Assembly: GCA_023512835.1 (NCBI GenBank)
Contig: CM042092.1
Coordinates: 43,232,258 to 43,296,257 of the forward strand
Reading direction: 5' to 3'
Length of the DNA: 64,000 nucleotides
Origin: Taxillus chinensis
Lineage: Eukaryota > Streptophyta > Magnoliopsida > Santalales > Loranthaceae
In this document: positions 18,530 to 30,002 of the stretch, one piece after another
Layout: each line of letters begins with the position of its first letter
How positions within the stretch are numbered: position 1 is the first letter of the stretch
Notes under the pieces: generated by a model
Seen by the model: the letters and a program-made list of their open reading frames with translations, nothing else
Told to the model about the DNA's origin: nothing
The model's database searches: none
Made by a program: the position numbers and the translations under genes

Positions 18530-21497
18530 TGTAGGGCCCTATTTTGTCCGGGTTGGACATACTAACCCCATTTGATATACCTTTCTGCCCATGCCATATA
18601 CCTTATTGAACAGGTCCACAATGATCCCATACTTCCAAGGAATGGTCTACCCCAATCGGCACGAGATGGATACAATTGACACGGATGGGGGAGTTCAAAA
18701 TTAATGACTTTTGCTACAAGTCCTTGAAGCGCCCCAAGACCAACACCAGGTGATGGAGGATGAAAATTCGAGACCAACGCACTTGACCGAGCTCAAATCG
18801 AACTTAAAATGAAGAAGTTATGGCCAAAACAACTTTCGTTGGAAAAAGTCAAACTTGCCAAAAGACGGTCAATGCCCCTGGTCAAACTGCCCGCAAAAGT
18901 GATCATGCGAAACTCTTCAAAATGCCTATGTAGGCGAATACGGATCTCCCCAAAAAATTCCTGGAAGGTTATCCATTTTTGCATTTTTGGTGGGGGTAAA
19001 AAGGTAATTAAAAGTTCAAAAAAAAAAGGGGGTTGACCGTTGACCGTTGACCTGCCGACACTTCGACCCATTGACCCCGAAGCTCGAAGCCTCGAAGCCC
19101 CGAAGCTCGAAGCCCCGAAGTCCCGAACCTCGAAGCCTCGAAGCCCCGAAGCTCGAAGCCCCGAAGTCCCGAAGATCGAAGCCTCAAAGCTCGAAGCCCC
19201 GAAGTCCCGAAGCTCGAAGCCCCGAAGCCTCGAAGCCTCGGAGCCCCGTTGACCTGCTGATTTCTGACCTTCGACCCTTCGACCCTCGAAGCCTCGCTGC
19301 CGACACTTCGACACCCGCGACCCTCGAAGCCTCGCTATGACGCCTTCGACCCGCGGCACCCGTACGCCTTCCACCTCCGACCCTTCGACCCTTGAAGCCT
19401 CGCTACCGACACTCCGACCTGCCGACACTTCGAACCTCCGACCCTTTTTTTTGCCTTCGCTGATTTTTCTCGCTGGCTTCCTCGCTGGCTTATTTCTCTC
19501 GCTGTTTATTCACGGGGCTTGTTTTATGCGCTGGCCACCTAACAAAGAATCACTCACCAACCTGTCAATCACATGTGCAGCTAAAATACAAATTCAAAAA
19601 GGCAATCACGAGCTCCCCTGTTTCCCGCACAAGCTGTCCACCAGACAAAATATAAAATCTGCAATTAAAAACGCTGCCTTCATAATAGAGCATTAAATGC
19701 AGCAATTAATGATAATCCAGCCAAAAAATTTTCTGCAACCCTTAAGATGCAGTCATCCATCCCTGCGAAAAAAAGGGGGTTTTCATTGAAGAGAGCCATC
19801 AAAAAAAAGAGAGAGCCATCATCGTGAAAAAAAAACACACGAGAGAGCCATCATCGTGGGAAAAGAAACCTGCAAACTAGAGAGAGCAAAAAAAAAACAG
19901 AGAGATACGAGACAGAGGGCGACAATTAGTTAAAAAAGAAAAAAAGAGGAAGAGGGAACCCTCCATCATTCCAGGGAAAAAAGAAAGAAAGAAAAAAAGA
20001 GAGAGAGATCATTGAGAAAAAAGAAGAAAGAGATCATTGAAGAAGAAAGAAAGGAGAGAAACGCCCCACCTCATCTTCTCGGATTAAACGCCCGGTTTTA
20101 CGCAATCAACATCACCCCTTCATCCTCTTTCCCTCCTCTCACGCCAACTCTTTTTTTTAGCAAGGAAAAACACAAAAAAACAGCCCCAACTTCAAGACTT
20201 TTTTCTGCATGTTCAGCAAGCAAAAAAACATAACGGAACACCAATCCCTTTCCAATCCCCTATTTCTCATGCCTACCCTCCTTATTTCCAGTCATCAAAA
20301 AACTCAAACCCAGAAAATACATCACTCCACTTTTCAAATACCAAGAAATCCCCCTCGCAAACCTCCCTGTCAGATTTTGTTGGTTCTAAGCAAGTGATTA
20401 TCAACGCCGATAGGAGTTCAAACAGAAGATTGGTGTTGCAAGCTTCAAAGTCGGTTCAGCCCTTATCTTTTCAATACTTTTTCAGTTTATTTGTATCTAT
20501 ATTTGGTGTAATTGTTTTTTTTTTAGCATTTTTCTAATTTTCGTTTTTTAGCTTATCTATATTTGATGTAATTGCTTTTCAACCTTTTTCATTGTATTTT
20601 CCTGTATTTCTTCCTATGTGTATGTTGTAATATGTAAGTAAAGTATAGTAAAAAGAAAGGGAAAACAAAAAAAAGGAGAGAGCAGAGGGAGAACATGAAA
20701 AAAAAAGAGAAAAAAGAGTGATTTTCTTTTTCTTTTGTGGATGCCATAATCACACACTCCACGTTTTTATTTTCATGCATATGTTCCTAAATTGGATTTA
20801 AGATTTTGGGTTCACAAAACAGAAAAAAAAAAGGGGAAAGAAAGAAAGGTTTCCAAAAAATAAAAAAAAACAACAAAAAACATCTTCATGTTTTTAAAAA
20901 AAAAGAAAAAACAAAGAAAAGAGAGGAAGAAAATCAAAGTTGGTACTTCAATTTCTAAAACAAAAAAAAAACGACAAACGACAAAACAAAAACAAAAAAA
21001 CAAAAACAAAAACAAAAACAAAAAAAAAGGGGAAATAAAAACCATTTTTTAGGACTTCAATTTCAGAAAGTAAAACCAAAAAAGCCAAAACCAATCCCTA
21101 AGATCTCATTCCCCACTTCACACAAAAACCCAAATTTTTAGGATTCCCTTTAGAAATTTAGGGTAAAGCAATTTTAACCATAAACTTTGACAAATAACTT
21201 AGCCAAATATAAATCATAGACTTCTTACGAAATTTAGTCTAGTCATAGCAGTATAAATACAAACCTCCTCCTCCTAAATTAGATACCGAAAGGGCGCTGT
21301 AGGGGTGCTAATCCTTCCCTACACGTAACCAACTCCCGAACCCATCTCTGATAACGCAGACCATACACTTAAAACTACTCAAAGTAGAGGGTATCCAACT
21401 ATACCCCAAAAACAGTTGGTGGCGACTCTAAAATTTCTCACCATTGGTTTAGTTTGAGCTCACCCCAAAAGGGCCCGGACGAAAACCAGTGATGATA
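18530..21497 (+). repeat. Element A 3' LTR
   Basis: This LTR of 2968 bp runs from TGTAGGGCCC to GATGATA (one base from GATGACA), then AGGTC at 21498-21502. It carries the CGAAG array at 19060-19345, GA-rich sequence near 19770-20040, the A-rich tract near 20810-21040 and a TATAAATA box at 21252. It is near-identical to LTR copy 1 apart from array lengths, suggesting a recent insertion. Confidence 0.92.
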
Positions 21498-22774
21498 AGG
21501 TCTATATAAGGAGAGGAAGAGCCCTCATTGTTTTAGGTTTAGGGTTTTTGTTGTCAGCCGCCGTAGCCATCGCAGAGGGAAGGAGAGAGAGTTCCTGATT
21601 CTTGCTGCTGGGGTGACTCGCATGGGTGGACGGCATCTAGCATGGGAGCAAGAGCAAGGGGAATCTTCATCAGATAGGGGTTTTGTCTCTTCTAGTATCC
21701 ATTCTGGGATTAGGCCCTATGGTAGACGAACCGTAGGTTATTATTTTGCTTATATATATATATATATATGTAAATCCAAATAAGTGTGACCTCCTATATG
21801 GATGTTGGCCTTCAATGGCATACTTTGTTGGATATGATGTTGTGTCTGGGGTTGGGGGATTTTGGGTTCGTTCCCGGGGTAGAGGTCCCTAGGGGCTGTT
21901 GGGGTATTTGCGTTGTTCGTTCCATGGTTGAGATCGTTAGAGTTAGTCCTATGGTGGGACCACGTGGGGAAACCTTAGAGTTTCCGAGGTAGTTATGTTG
22001 AAATGAAAATTATGTTTGATATGATCTCTATGTGGATATGATAATTATGGATTGTGTGTGGATTGTTCGAAACATGTGTATATCTGATGTGCTGTGAATG
22101 TGACTGTGTACTATATGGTTATGGTGGCCTGTGTGGCTGCGTTTTTGGAGCCTTTGTGGCTGTGTTTGGGGAGCCTGTGTGGCTGTGGATGTGGAGCCTA
22201 TATGGTTGTGGCTATGGTTATACTTGCCCTTGTAGCTTGTTTGTGTTGACATATTTTTAAATGTTTGTTAAACCTGTTTATATACTATTGCCACAACACT
22301 GCACTTGTGTACATCCGCATGTAGATGTTAGGAGCATGGGATGGGTTAAGGAGACATGATCCTTACTGAGCTGTGGTTGCTCACCCCTCCTACTGTGTTT
22401 TGTTTTCTTTTGAGGGACCTACAGGCATTAGGTGGGGACACCGAAGTGGAAGATAGTTCCGCTTGGTTCTTTTGTGTAAATGCTATTTGGTGTTTTGATA
22501 TTTTGTGGGACCTTTGTAATCCCAGTGGAAAAATGAGGTAACCTCAGTGGGGAAAGTTTGTAAAAGGGTTTTGACTGTAATAAAGGGGTGTTTGGTTTGT
22601 AAACACATATTGTGGTTTGAAATTAATAAATATATATGTTTTTGTCTTGTGGTTGTCTATTGTGGATGTGTGTAATGTCATGTGTGGAATTACTTGTCTC
22701 AACCCCTTGCCCATCAAGTGGGTACAGGGGAGTCATGAACAAGTTTCCTCGAGTTGGAAATCTGGGGCATGACA
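21498..22774 (+). repeat. Element B 5' LTR, downstream segment
   Basis: This continues the B LTR interrupted at 2061. It begins with the TSD copy AGGTC and the TATA box TATATAA (21503-21509), then the GTTTTAGGTTTAGGG leader, a (TA)n run near 21755, the GGAGCCTGTGTGGCTGTG stretch near 22150-22200, and ends ATGACA at 22774, two bases or so before the primer site. It matches 28752-29997. Confidence 0.92.
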
Positions 22775-22777
22775 ATA

Positions 22778-22795
22778 TGGTATCAAAGCATGGTC
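22778..22795 (+). promoter_or_regulatory. Element B primer binding site (tRNA-Met type)
   Basis: TGGTATCAAAGCATGGTC starts three bases after the LTR end. It is close to the initiator-Met complement TGGTATCAGAGC used by most plant Ty3 and Copia elements, with A for G at one position. Confidence 0.85.
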
Positions 22796-23240
22796 TAGTT
22801 GGCCTAGGGTAGCGGGTGGATCTGGTTATCTTGAGTCCTTTGGAGGATCCTGGAGGGACATGCCTGATCAACATGGTCCTCTTTGAGCCTCTAAGGTGTA
22901 CTTAGGGTAGTCCAGTCCTGTGGTAGGATTTGCATGCATTTGCATTAGGGCACTAGTTGCATTTGTTGTCTATGTGTGATTGTGTGGCTAACTGAGATAA
23001 AGCATGTGATACAAAAATACGAAGAACGTGATTTAATTTGTGCAACTCTGATTTTATGATAATTTGAGTTGGGTGCTTGTGAAATTGCTGCTTGTGCAAT
23101 GTGATTTAATGAGAACTGAAATGTATACAAAGGGTGTAATGCCATGTGATAATTGAATTGATAAATGGGGTAGAGGTAGTGACACGCGATAGATGTCGAA
23201 TACGTTTTGAAGATTGTCTTTCTTACTTCATGTAGTAAGA
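22796..23240 (+). other. Element B 5' leader
   Basis: This untranslated stretch lies between primer site and gag. Frames on the opposite strand here are shadows without family features. Confidence 0.6.
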
Positions 23241-24370
23241 ATGCCATCGAGGAGAGCGATGCGTGCATCTGGGGCAGGGGCTGATGAGTCATCTGCCCAT
23301 GAGGGTCCAGGTGCGGGACAGCCCACTGGAGGGAATGAGCTGTTGCTGGCACAGCTGCGGGAGGGCATCCGACAGGAAGTCCAAGAGATAAGGGAGGGAA
23401 TCCGGCAAGAGGTGTGGGATGAAGTGCGCCGTGAGATGGTAGCACAGCAGGTGGTGCCAGCACCACCACCACCAGTGGGGGAGTTACCCCATGAACACGA
23501 GAGTTCGCTAGGTGGCGTACTGATACACCGTGCAGAGGATGATGTTGTGATGAGTTTTCGAAAGGAACAACCACCGAGGTTCAAGGGAGAGGGGGATCCA
23601 GTGATAGCTGAGCATTGGTTAAGGCAGATCGAGCATGTGTTTTCCTTTCTCCTACCCGGGAGGAGGATAAGGTGAGGTTGGCCATTCGGCAGCTCGAGGG
23701 GAATGCCTTGGAGTGGTGGCAGAGTGTAGCGGGAAGTCGTTCAGTACAGTTCATGGTTTGGGAGGAGTTCTTGTAGCTCTTCCATGATGAGTTCTTCCCC
23801 GAGTATGAATGCGAGTTTCGGAGCTTGAGTAGATTTGCTCCCGAGACTGTGGCAAGGGAGGACCTAAAGGCCCACAAGTTCACCTTGGGTCTCAGGCCAG
23901 ACCTTAGGCAGAGAGTGGCAATTCTGCACTTGAGGACCTATGCTGAGGTTGTTGAGATAGCTCGTATAGCTGAGAGGGAGCTGGATGATGGGAGGCAGGC
24001 CCAACAGGGTCATCAGTTGCAGGGTGGGTCTGATCGTGATACAAGGTCCAAGAGGCCCAAGACCGAGGAGGGAGGTAGCAGTTCCTTCCTTAGTAGGGGT
24101 CCACCTTCGATGAACCCAGGGAGGTTCACTTTTGGCGGTAGCAGGCAGGGAGGTTTAGTAGTAAGTCTCCCCAGTGGTTGTTATTGCTGTGGGGAGCAAG
24201 GCCACGTCAAGAGGGAGTGTCCCAATAAGGATTGGTGCTGCAAGAGCTGTGAACGGGAGGGCCATTTGAGCCGGGTTTGCAGGAGTGGCAACAAGGGGGC
24301 AGGAGGCATGGCATCCAGTATGAGGAGTGATAATAGTTTTCATGCACCAGTAGAGAGGCCAGCTCATTAG
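23241..24370 (+). CDS. gag: Element B gag
   Basis: The start MPSRRAMRASG at 23241 is chosen because it begins the basic N-terminus typical of this family. The capsid block FRKEQPPRFKGEGDPVIAEHW is followed by a 1-bp shift near 23672, a stop near 23777 in LFHDEFFPEYECEFRSL context, and the open frame 23825-24370 (LSRFAPETVAREDLKAHKF). Two zinc knuckles close the protein: CYCCGEQGHVKREC and CKSCEREGHLSRVC, both C-x2-C-x4-H-x4-C. It is broken by one frameshift and at least one stop. Confidence 0.9.
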
Positions 24371-24985
24371 TGGCAGGCTAGTTAGGCAGGATCCAACCAG
24401 ACCCGACCTCAGGGGAGGCTAGAGCGACAGCAGACTGATGTTGGAGGCAGTCAGGGCGGGAACCGCCCAGTGAGTGAGCTGACCGTTGGCACGGGACAAG
24501 GGAAGGTGTTTGCACTAAATGCAACATCCCAGGAGGAGGCTGATCTACTACCTCCACCGGCGAAGGGTGGGACTGGACCATCGGTGGTTAGAGGTACCCT
24601 TTTGATCTCTCGTACGCTTGTTTCTGTTCTTTTTGATATGAGTGCATCACGTTCATTTGTTGCTGAGCTTGTAATTGTAACCCCATTTGATATGGGGTTA
24701 GTATTTGTTGAGGCAGAGAGACCCCTAGTTGTGGAGTCTCCGGTGGGAGGTATGATTGAGGTGTGATATGTTTGCTGTGACTGTGTGTTAACCATAGGAG
24801 ATCTGGAGCTTAGCTTCAATTTGTATGTGATGCCATTGAGGACGTTTGATCTGATCTTGGGTATGGATTGTTATGGCTTTCCAAGCCAAGATAGATTGTT
24901 ATCGACAGCGTTTATCATTCGTGTCACCTGCAGGGGTTTCTTGCACCCTGCAGGGGGAGTGGGATTGTGAGACGAGTCGGGTCGA
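24371..24985 (+). pseudogene. Element B protease
   Basis: The frame at 24470-24766 has PSVVRGTLLISRTLVSVLF followed by DMSAS where DTGAS is the norm. The catalytic aspartate is kept but the next two active-site residues are changed, so activity is unlikely. A stop at 24764 is followed by the second half (LTIGDLELSFNLYVMPLRTFD and LGMD) at 24785-24970. Confidence 0.8.
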
Positions 24986-25022
24986 ACCAGTGTTGGACTA
25001 GTGGGGTGCCATTACCCACAGG

Positions 25023-25850
25023 TTGGCAGCCTTAACCTTTGCTGAGGAGGGAAAGATGGGAAAAAGGGTGTGCCCAGCTGTTGTTGACCAATTTCAGGAT
25101 GTCTTTCCTAAGGAGTTGAGGAGTTTACCACCTGAGAGAAGTGTGGAGTTCACCATTGAGTGGGTTCCGGGGATGGGTCCAATCCCCCAAGTGGCTTATC
25201 GTATGGGACAAGCTGAGTTGAGGGAGCTTCAAAGGCAAATAGAGTAGTTGGTGAACCAGGAGTTTATCAGGCCGAGTAACTCACCTTGGGGTGCTCGAGT
25301 GCTCTTTACAAAGAAGGCTGATGACACGCTTTGTCTATGCATTGACTATACGAAGTTGAATTTGGTGACTGTGAAGAACAGGTATCCATTGCCTCGGATA
25401 GATGACTTGTTTGACCAGTTGAGTGGGGCCTAGTGGTTTTCCAAGATAGATCTTCGATCGGGGTATCACCAGTTAAGGGTTAGGGAGGAGGACATTCCAA
25501 AGACTGCTTTGCGGTGTCTTTATGGGCACTATAAGTGGGTAGTGATGCCTTTTGGGCTCACTAATGCACCAGCAGTGTTCATGCATTTGATGAAGCAGGT
25601 CTTTGCTCCATATTTGGATTCTTTTGTGGTGGTGTTTATAGATGATATTTTGGTATATTCCAAGATGGAGAGGGAGCATGTGGAGCATTTGGCAACAGTG
25701 CTACAAACCTTGAGGGACCAGCAATTATTTGCTAAATTTAGAAAATGTGAGTTTTGGATGCATGAGGTTCATTTTCTTGGTCATGTAGTGTCAGCTGAGG
25801 AGCTTAAAGTGGATCCTGGCTAAGATTGAGGTCAGATCATCATGGGAGAC
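25023..25850 (+). pseudogene. Element B reverse transcriptase
   Basis: Motifs in order: [91 protein letters not shown] and the FLGHVVSAE thumb. Stops interrupt at 25245 and 25431, and frame is lost near 25822. The catalytic IDD box is intact. Confidence 0.9.
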
Positions 25851-26671
25851 GCCAACTAATTTTTTTGAGATTCATAATTTTCTTGGCTTGGCGGGGTATT
25901 ACTGTCGTTTTGTAGAGGGATTCTCCCGTTTGGTAGCTCCTATGACGGCGTTGACCAGGAAGGGAGTGAAGTTTGAGTGGACTGACAAATTAATGTTAAC
26001 AGGCATTTGAGGCTCTCAAGACCCATTTGACCACTGCACCTGTGTTAAGCTTACCTAGGGAGGACGTCCCATATGAGGTGTATTGTGACGCGTCCAGGAT
26101 TGGTTCGGGGTGTGTGCTTATGCAAGAGCACAATGTGGTAGCTTATAGGTCGAGGCAGTTAAAACCACATGAGCAGAATTAATCGACCCATGATCTTGAG
26201 TTGGCAGCTGTCATCTTTGCTTTGAAGAGTTGGCAGCATTACCTTTTGGGGGAGAAGTTTATGGTATTCTCAGATCAGAAGAGCCTTCAATACATTTTTA
26301 CTCAAAAAGACTTGAATTTGAGGTAGAGGAGATGGGTGGAGTATTTACAGACCTTTGATTTTACTCTTGCTTACACCCCAGGCAAGGGTAATGTCGTGGC
26401 TGATGCGTTGAGTAGGAAAGGTAAAGCTAAGGTGGCAGTGAGAGAGTGGAAGCTAATGGAGCAGTTAGCGATGTTGCAGTTGCAGCCTATTGCTCGTGAC
26501 GGTGGGACAGTATTGAGTCCTATTGTTGTTGTGCCTGAGCTATACCAGCGAGTCCGGGAGGGACGATTAGGGTATATTGAGTGTGAGGTTCTCCGTGCCC
26601 GTATTGAGGCTGTCAAGCTATCAGAGGATTGGACAGAGGGTCCTGAGCATGAGTTGTCCTTTCAGGGATGA
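25851..26671 (+). pseudogene. Element B RNase H and RT-integrase linker
   Basis: [10 protein letters not shown] at about 26082 gives the RNase H active-site aspartate; [20 protein letters not shown] and [14 protein letters not shown] follow. A CAG-to-TAG type stop lies at 26324-26326. The open frame at 26336-26671 holds QTFDFTLAYTPGKGNVVADALSRK, the end of RNase H, and the linker to integrase, ending at a TGA where arginine is expected. Confidence 0.85.
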
Positions 26672-27423
26672 TTGGTAGTGGCTTCTTCTCTTAGAGACGA
26701 GGTGATGAGGGATTTCCATCAGTCTAGAGTTGACGTGCATCCAGTGGGTACGAAGATGTACCATGCACTCCGGGGGTATTTTTGGTGGCTAGGGATGAAA
26801 CGTGACGTGGCTGCATTTGTTTCAAGGTGCCTTACTTGTCAGCAAGTGAAAGCGGAGCATCAACGTCTGGCAGGTATGTTACAGCCGTTGCCAGTAGCGG
26901 AGTGGAAGTGGGACCATATAGCGTTAGATTTTTTCACTGGACTTCCACCCACCACTGGGAGGAAAGACATGATATGGGTGATTGTGGATCGGTTAACAAA
27001 GTCCGCCCACTTCCTTGCTGTTCGAGAGCGGGATTCCATTGGGGCCTTGAGTCAGTTATATGTGAACGAGGATGTGAGACTACATGGGGTGCCATCATCG
27101 ATTGTGTCCGACAGAGATTCGAGGTTCACTTCCCGATTTTGGGTAGGCTTACAGGAGGCTGTGGGGACAAAGCTTAGCATGAGTACCGCTTTTCACCCTG
27201 AGACTGACAGTCAGACAGAGAGGATGAATCATACATGTTGAGGGCTTGTGTGTTAGATTTTGGGGCTTCATGGGCAACTCACCTTCCTTTGGTGGAGTTT
27301 GCCTAAAATAACAGTTATCAGGCATCCATTAGGATGGCTCCTTTTCAGACGTTGTATGGGAGGCCGTGTCGATCCCCTTTGTGTTGGATTGAGGTGGGGG
27401 AGGCAGCTCTATTGGGACCATAG
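26672..27423 (+). CDS. Element B integrase zinc finger and core
   Basis: The open frame 26672-27241 (189 aa) contains the HHCC finger (H in DFHQSRVDVH, then [11 protein letters not shown]) and the catalytic core: D in ALDFFTG, D in IVSDRDSRF and E in TDSQTERMN. A deletion near 27235 removes part of the following helix; FLWWSLPK and later residues continue in another frame. Integrase would join the DNA copy to chromatin DNA. Confidence 0.88.
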
Positions 27424-27990
27424 TTGGTTCAGGAGGCTACGGAGAAGGTCAAGTTGATTCATCAGCGCTTGTTGTTCGCTCAGAGTCGACAGAAATCTTA
27501 TGCAGATCAGCGACGGCGACCTTTGGAGTTTTTCATGGGAGACCATGTGTTTCTCCGTGTTTCTCCACGTCATGGCCATCAACGATTTGGGAGAGGTTCC
27601 AAGCTATCCCCACGGTTTATTGGTCCTTTTGAGGTTATGGCTCATGTGGGTCCAGTGGCCAACCGGTTAGCATTGCCACCGCTGTTGAGTTGGGTACACA
27701 ATGTGTTCCATGTGTCCCAGTTGAGGAAGTATTGTCCTAACCCAACTCATGTGATTGATTGGGGAACATTGGATATTGAGGATGACATGTCTGTTGTTGA
27801 GGCCCTTATCTGTATACTAGATCAACGGGAGAAGCTTTTGTGTGGTCGTGCTATTCCTTTGGTTCGCGTACTGCAAAGACCGTGACATTGAGGAAGAGAC
27901 TTGGGAACGTGAGTCCATGATGCGTGAGCAGCACCTGGCGTTGTTCGTGATGTGTTGTGTATTTTGTGTGTTGTCCTTTTTAGACATTTT
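27424..27990 (+). CDS. Element B integrase C-terminus with chromodomain
   Basis: The frame 27424-27885 (153 aa) has VKLIHQRLLFAQSRQKSYAD, the GPY/F module ([24 protein letters not shown]) and the start of a chromodomain (ICILDQREK, AIPLVRVL). After a shift near 27870, DIEEETWERE completes it. The EEETWE end pattern is typical of plant chromovirus chromodomains, thought to direct insertion to heterochromatin. The start is not a translation start, as this is part of the polyprotein. Confidence 0.85.
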
Positions 27991-28230
27991 GTATTTGAGA
28001 AGTGTTTTGAGATGTGTATTTGTGACATGCGGGTATTTGTTATATGCATTGTGGTGGTGCTTTGTTGAGTTTACAGACATATGTCCTGTTATGTGCTGTG
28101 TGCGGTGTATAATCCATTTGGGTGTTGTGGCTTGCCATTTTGCAAATGGGTTGCTCGTGTTTGTTATTCCTTGCGGTTTTAGTGGCGTGTTGTTTCTTTT
28201 CGAGGACGAAAAGTCTTAAGGGGGAGAGGA
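27991..28230 (+). other. Element B 3' noncoding region and polypurine tract
   Basis: GT-rich untranslated sequence ends in a hairpin-forming TTTTCGAGGACGAAAAGTC (28197-28215) and the purine tract AAGGGGGAGAGGA (28218-28230) that abuts the 3' LTR. Confidence 0.75.
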
Positions 28231-29997
28231 TGTAATGACCCGTGTTTTGGGATGTGAGGAGTTAGTCATAGTTATGCCTTTTGGATGGCAATTGTCGGGT
28301 TTTTGGGAGTTTTATTCCCACACACATTAACTAGAACACCTTATTTATTGATTAGCAAGCATTAGACAAGAGATGAGCTCAAGAGGGAGCTTCTAGAGGT
28401 TGCATGTGACAATGGCTTTGTCACGTGCAGTGATGTTTTTGCATGGGAGCCTTCCAGACTTAGTTCTAAAGCTTGTGGCAAAATCCTAGGGCATTTGGAG
28501 CTTGCACATGACAATGGTCTTTGTCACGTGTAGCCATGTTTTTGGACCGTCTTCTTCGTTTTATTATGCTAGTGATCTTTTACCAAAGGGCTATGTTCGA
28601 ATTGTGGGTATTTTGTCCTGTGTTGATGTTGGAAGGTTGTAGCATGTTTCATTTATCAAAACTACATCGTTTTGATGCTGGGCTTCATTTATCAAAACTA
28701 CATCATTTTGATGATGGGGTTCACTTATCAAAACTACGTCATTTTGATAAGTGAGGTCTATATATGGACGAGGAGCCCTCTTTGTTTTAGGTTTAGGGTT
28801 TTTATTGTCAGCCGTCGCAGAGGGAAGGAGAGAGAGTTCCTGATCGTTGCTGCTGGGGTGACTCGTGTGGGTGGACAGCGTCTAGCGTGGGGGCAAAAGC
28901 AAGCGGAATCTTCCTAAGGTAGGGGTTCTATCTCTTCTGGTATCTATTCCGGGATTAGGCCCTGTGGTAGACGAACCGTAGGTTCTTATTTTGCTTATAT
29001 ATATATGTAAATCCATATAGGTGTGACCTCCTATATGGATATTGGCCTTCAATTGCATACTTTGTTGGATATGATGTTGTGTCCGGGGTCAGGGGATTTA
29101 GGGTTCGTTCCCGTGGCAGAGGACCCTAGGGCCGTTGGGGCGTTTACGCTATTCGTTCAGTGGTTGAGATCGTTAGAGTTAGTCCTATGGTGGGACCACG
29201 TGGGGAAACCTTAGAGTTTCCAGGGTAATTATGTTGAAATGAAAACTATGTTTGATATGATATCTATGTGGATATGATAATTATGGATTGTGTGTGGATT
29301 GTTGGACACATGTGTGTATCTGATGTGCTGTGAATATGACTGTGTGCTATGTGGTTATGGTGGCCTGTGTGGTTGCGGAGCCTATGTGGCTGTGGAGCCT
29401 GTGTGACTATGGATGTGGAGCCTGTATGGCTATGTCTGTGGTTGTACTTGCCCTTGTGGCTTGTTTGTGTTAACATATTTTTAAATGTTGGTTAAACTTG
29501 TTTATATACTATTGCCACGACACTGCACTTGTGCACGTCCGCATGTAGATGCTAGGACCATGGGATGGGTTAAGGAGACATGATCCCTACTGAGCTGTGG
29601 TTGCTCACCCCTCCTACTGTGTTTTGTTTTCTTTTCAGGGACCTATAGGCGTTAGGTGGGGATGCCAAAGTGGAAGACAGTTCCGCTTGTTGTTTTGTTT
29701 AAATATTATTTGGTGTTTTGATATTTTATGGGACCTTTGTAATCCCAGTGGAAAAATGATGTAACCCCAGTGGGGAAAGTTTGTAAAAGGGTTTTGACTG
29801 TAATAAAGACGTGTTTGGTTTGTAAACACTTATTGTGGTTTGAAATTAATAAAGATATATGTTTTTGTCTTGTGGTTGTCTATTGTGGATGTGTGTGATG
29901 TCATGTGTGGGATTATTTGTCTTAACCCCTTGCCCACCGGGTGGGGAAAGGGGAGTCATGAACCGGTTTCCTCGGGTTGGAAATCCGGGGCGTGACA
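28231..29997 (+). repeat. Element B 3' LTR
   Basis: This is an intact 1767-bp LTR from TGTAATGACC to GTGACA, followed by CATTG (29998-30002). It carries three palindromic promoter words (28655-28748), a TATA box (28759-28765), the hairpin ATCCATATAGG/CCTATATGGAT (29011-29040) and GGAGCCTGTGTGGC words near 29395-29440. Confidence 0.93.
28655..28765 (+). promoter_or_regulatory. Element B 3' LTR promoter: three palindromes and TATA box
   Basis: Units at 28655-28676, 28691-28712 and 28727-28748 follow ATCAAAACTACRTCRTTTTGAT, each an inverted repeat around an ACRT core. The TATA box TATATAT starts 11 bp after the last unit. The regular 36-bp spacing and TATA proximity suggest an upstream activating array. 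Confidence 0.65.
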
Positions 29998-30002
29998 CAT
30001 TG

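Larger units (their letters stand above)
2062..21497 (+). mobile_element. Element A: Tat/Ogre-type Ty3 retrotransposon
   Basis: A has about 3-kb LTRs (TGTAGGG start, GATGACA end), a TGGCGACTCTGCTGGGG primer site, an extra ORF before gag, a DNGS-type protease, a probable intron, RT with YVDD, a degenerate RNase H followed by a second archaeal-type RNase H, integrase, and nearly 3 kb of 3' noncoding sequence. The two-RNase-H arrangement, ORF1 and the intron are established traits of the Tat/Ogre lineage. TSD AGGTC is at 2057-2061 and 21498-21502. Its left end is rearranged (see 5087-6222). It is the youngest layer of the nest. Confidence 0.9.
1570..29997 (+). mobile_element. Element B: complete Tekay-like chromovirus (hosting A)
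   Basis: B is a Ty3/gypsy element with LTRs starting TGTAAT and ending TGACA, a tRNA-Met primer site, gag-protease-RT-RNase H-integrase-chromodomain order and a purine tract before the 3' LTR. The 5-bp CATTG flanks it on both sides (1565-1569 and 29998-30002). The 5' LTR (1570-2061 plus 21503-22774, 1764 bp) and the 3' LTR (28231-29997, 1767 bp) match in length once element A is removed. All genes contain stops or shifts. The Tekay/Del assignment rests on the integrase C-terminus and chromodomain pattern. Confidence 0.92.

Noticed and set aside
22945..23574. 209-aa minus-strand frame opposite B gag
   Set aside because: It is antisense to the gag coding region and shows no family feature; the plus strand has capsid and zinc-knuckle motifs.
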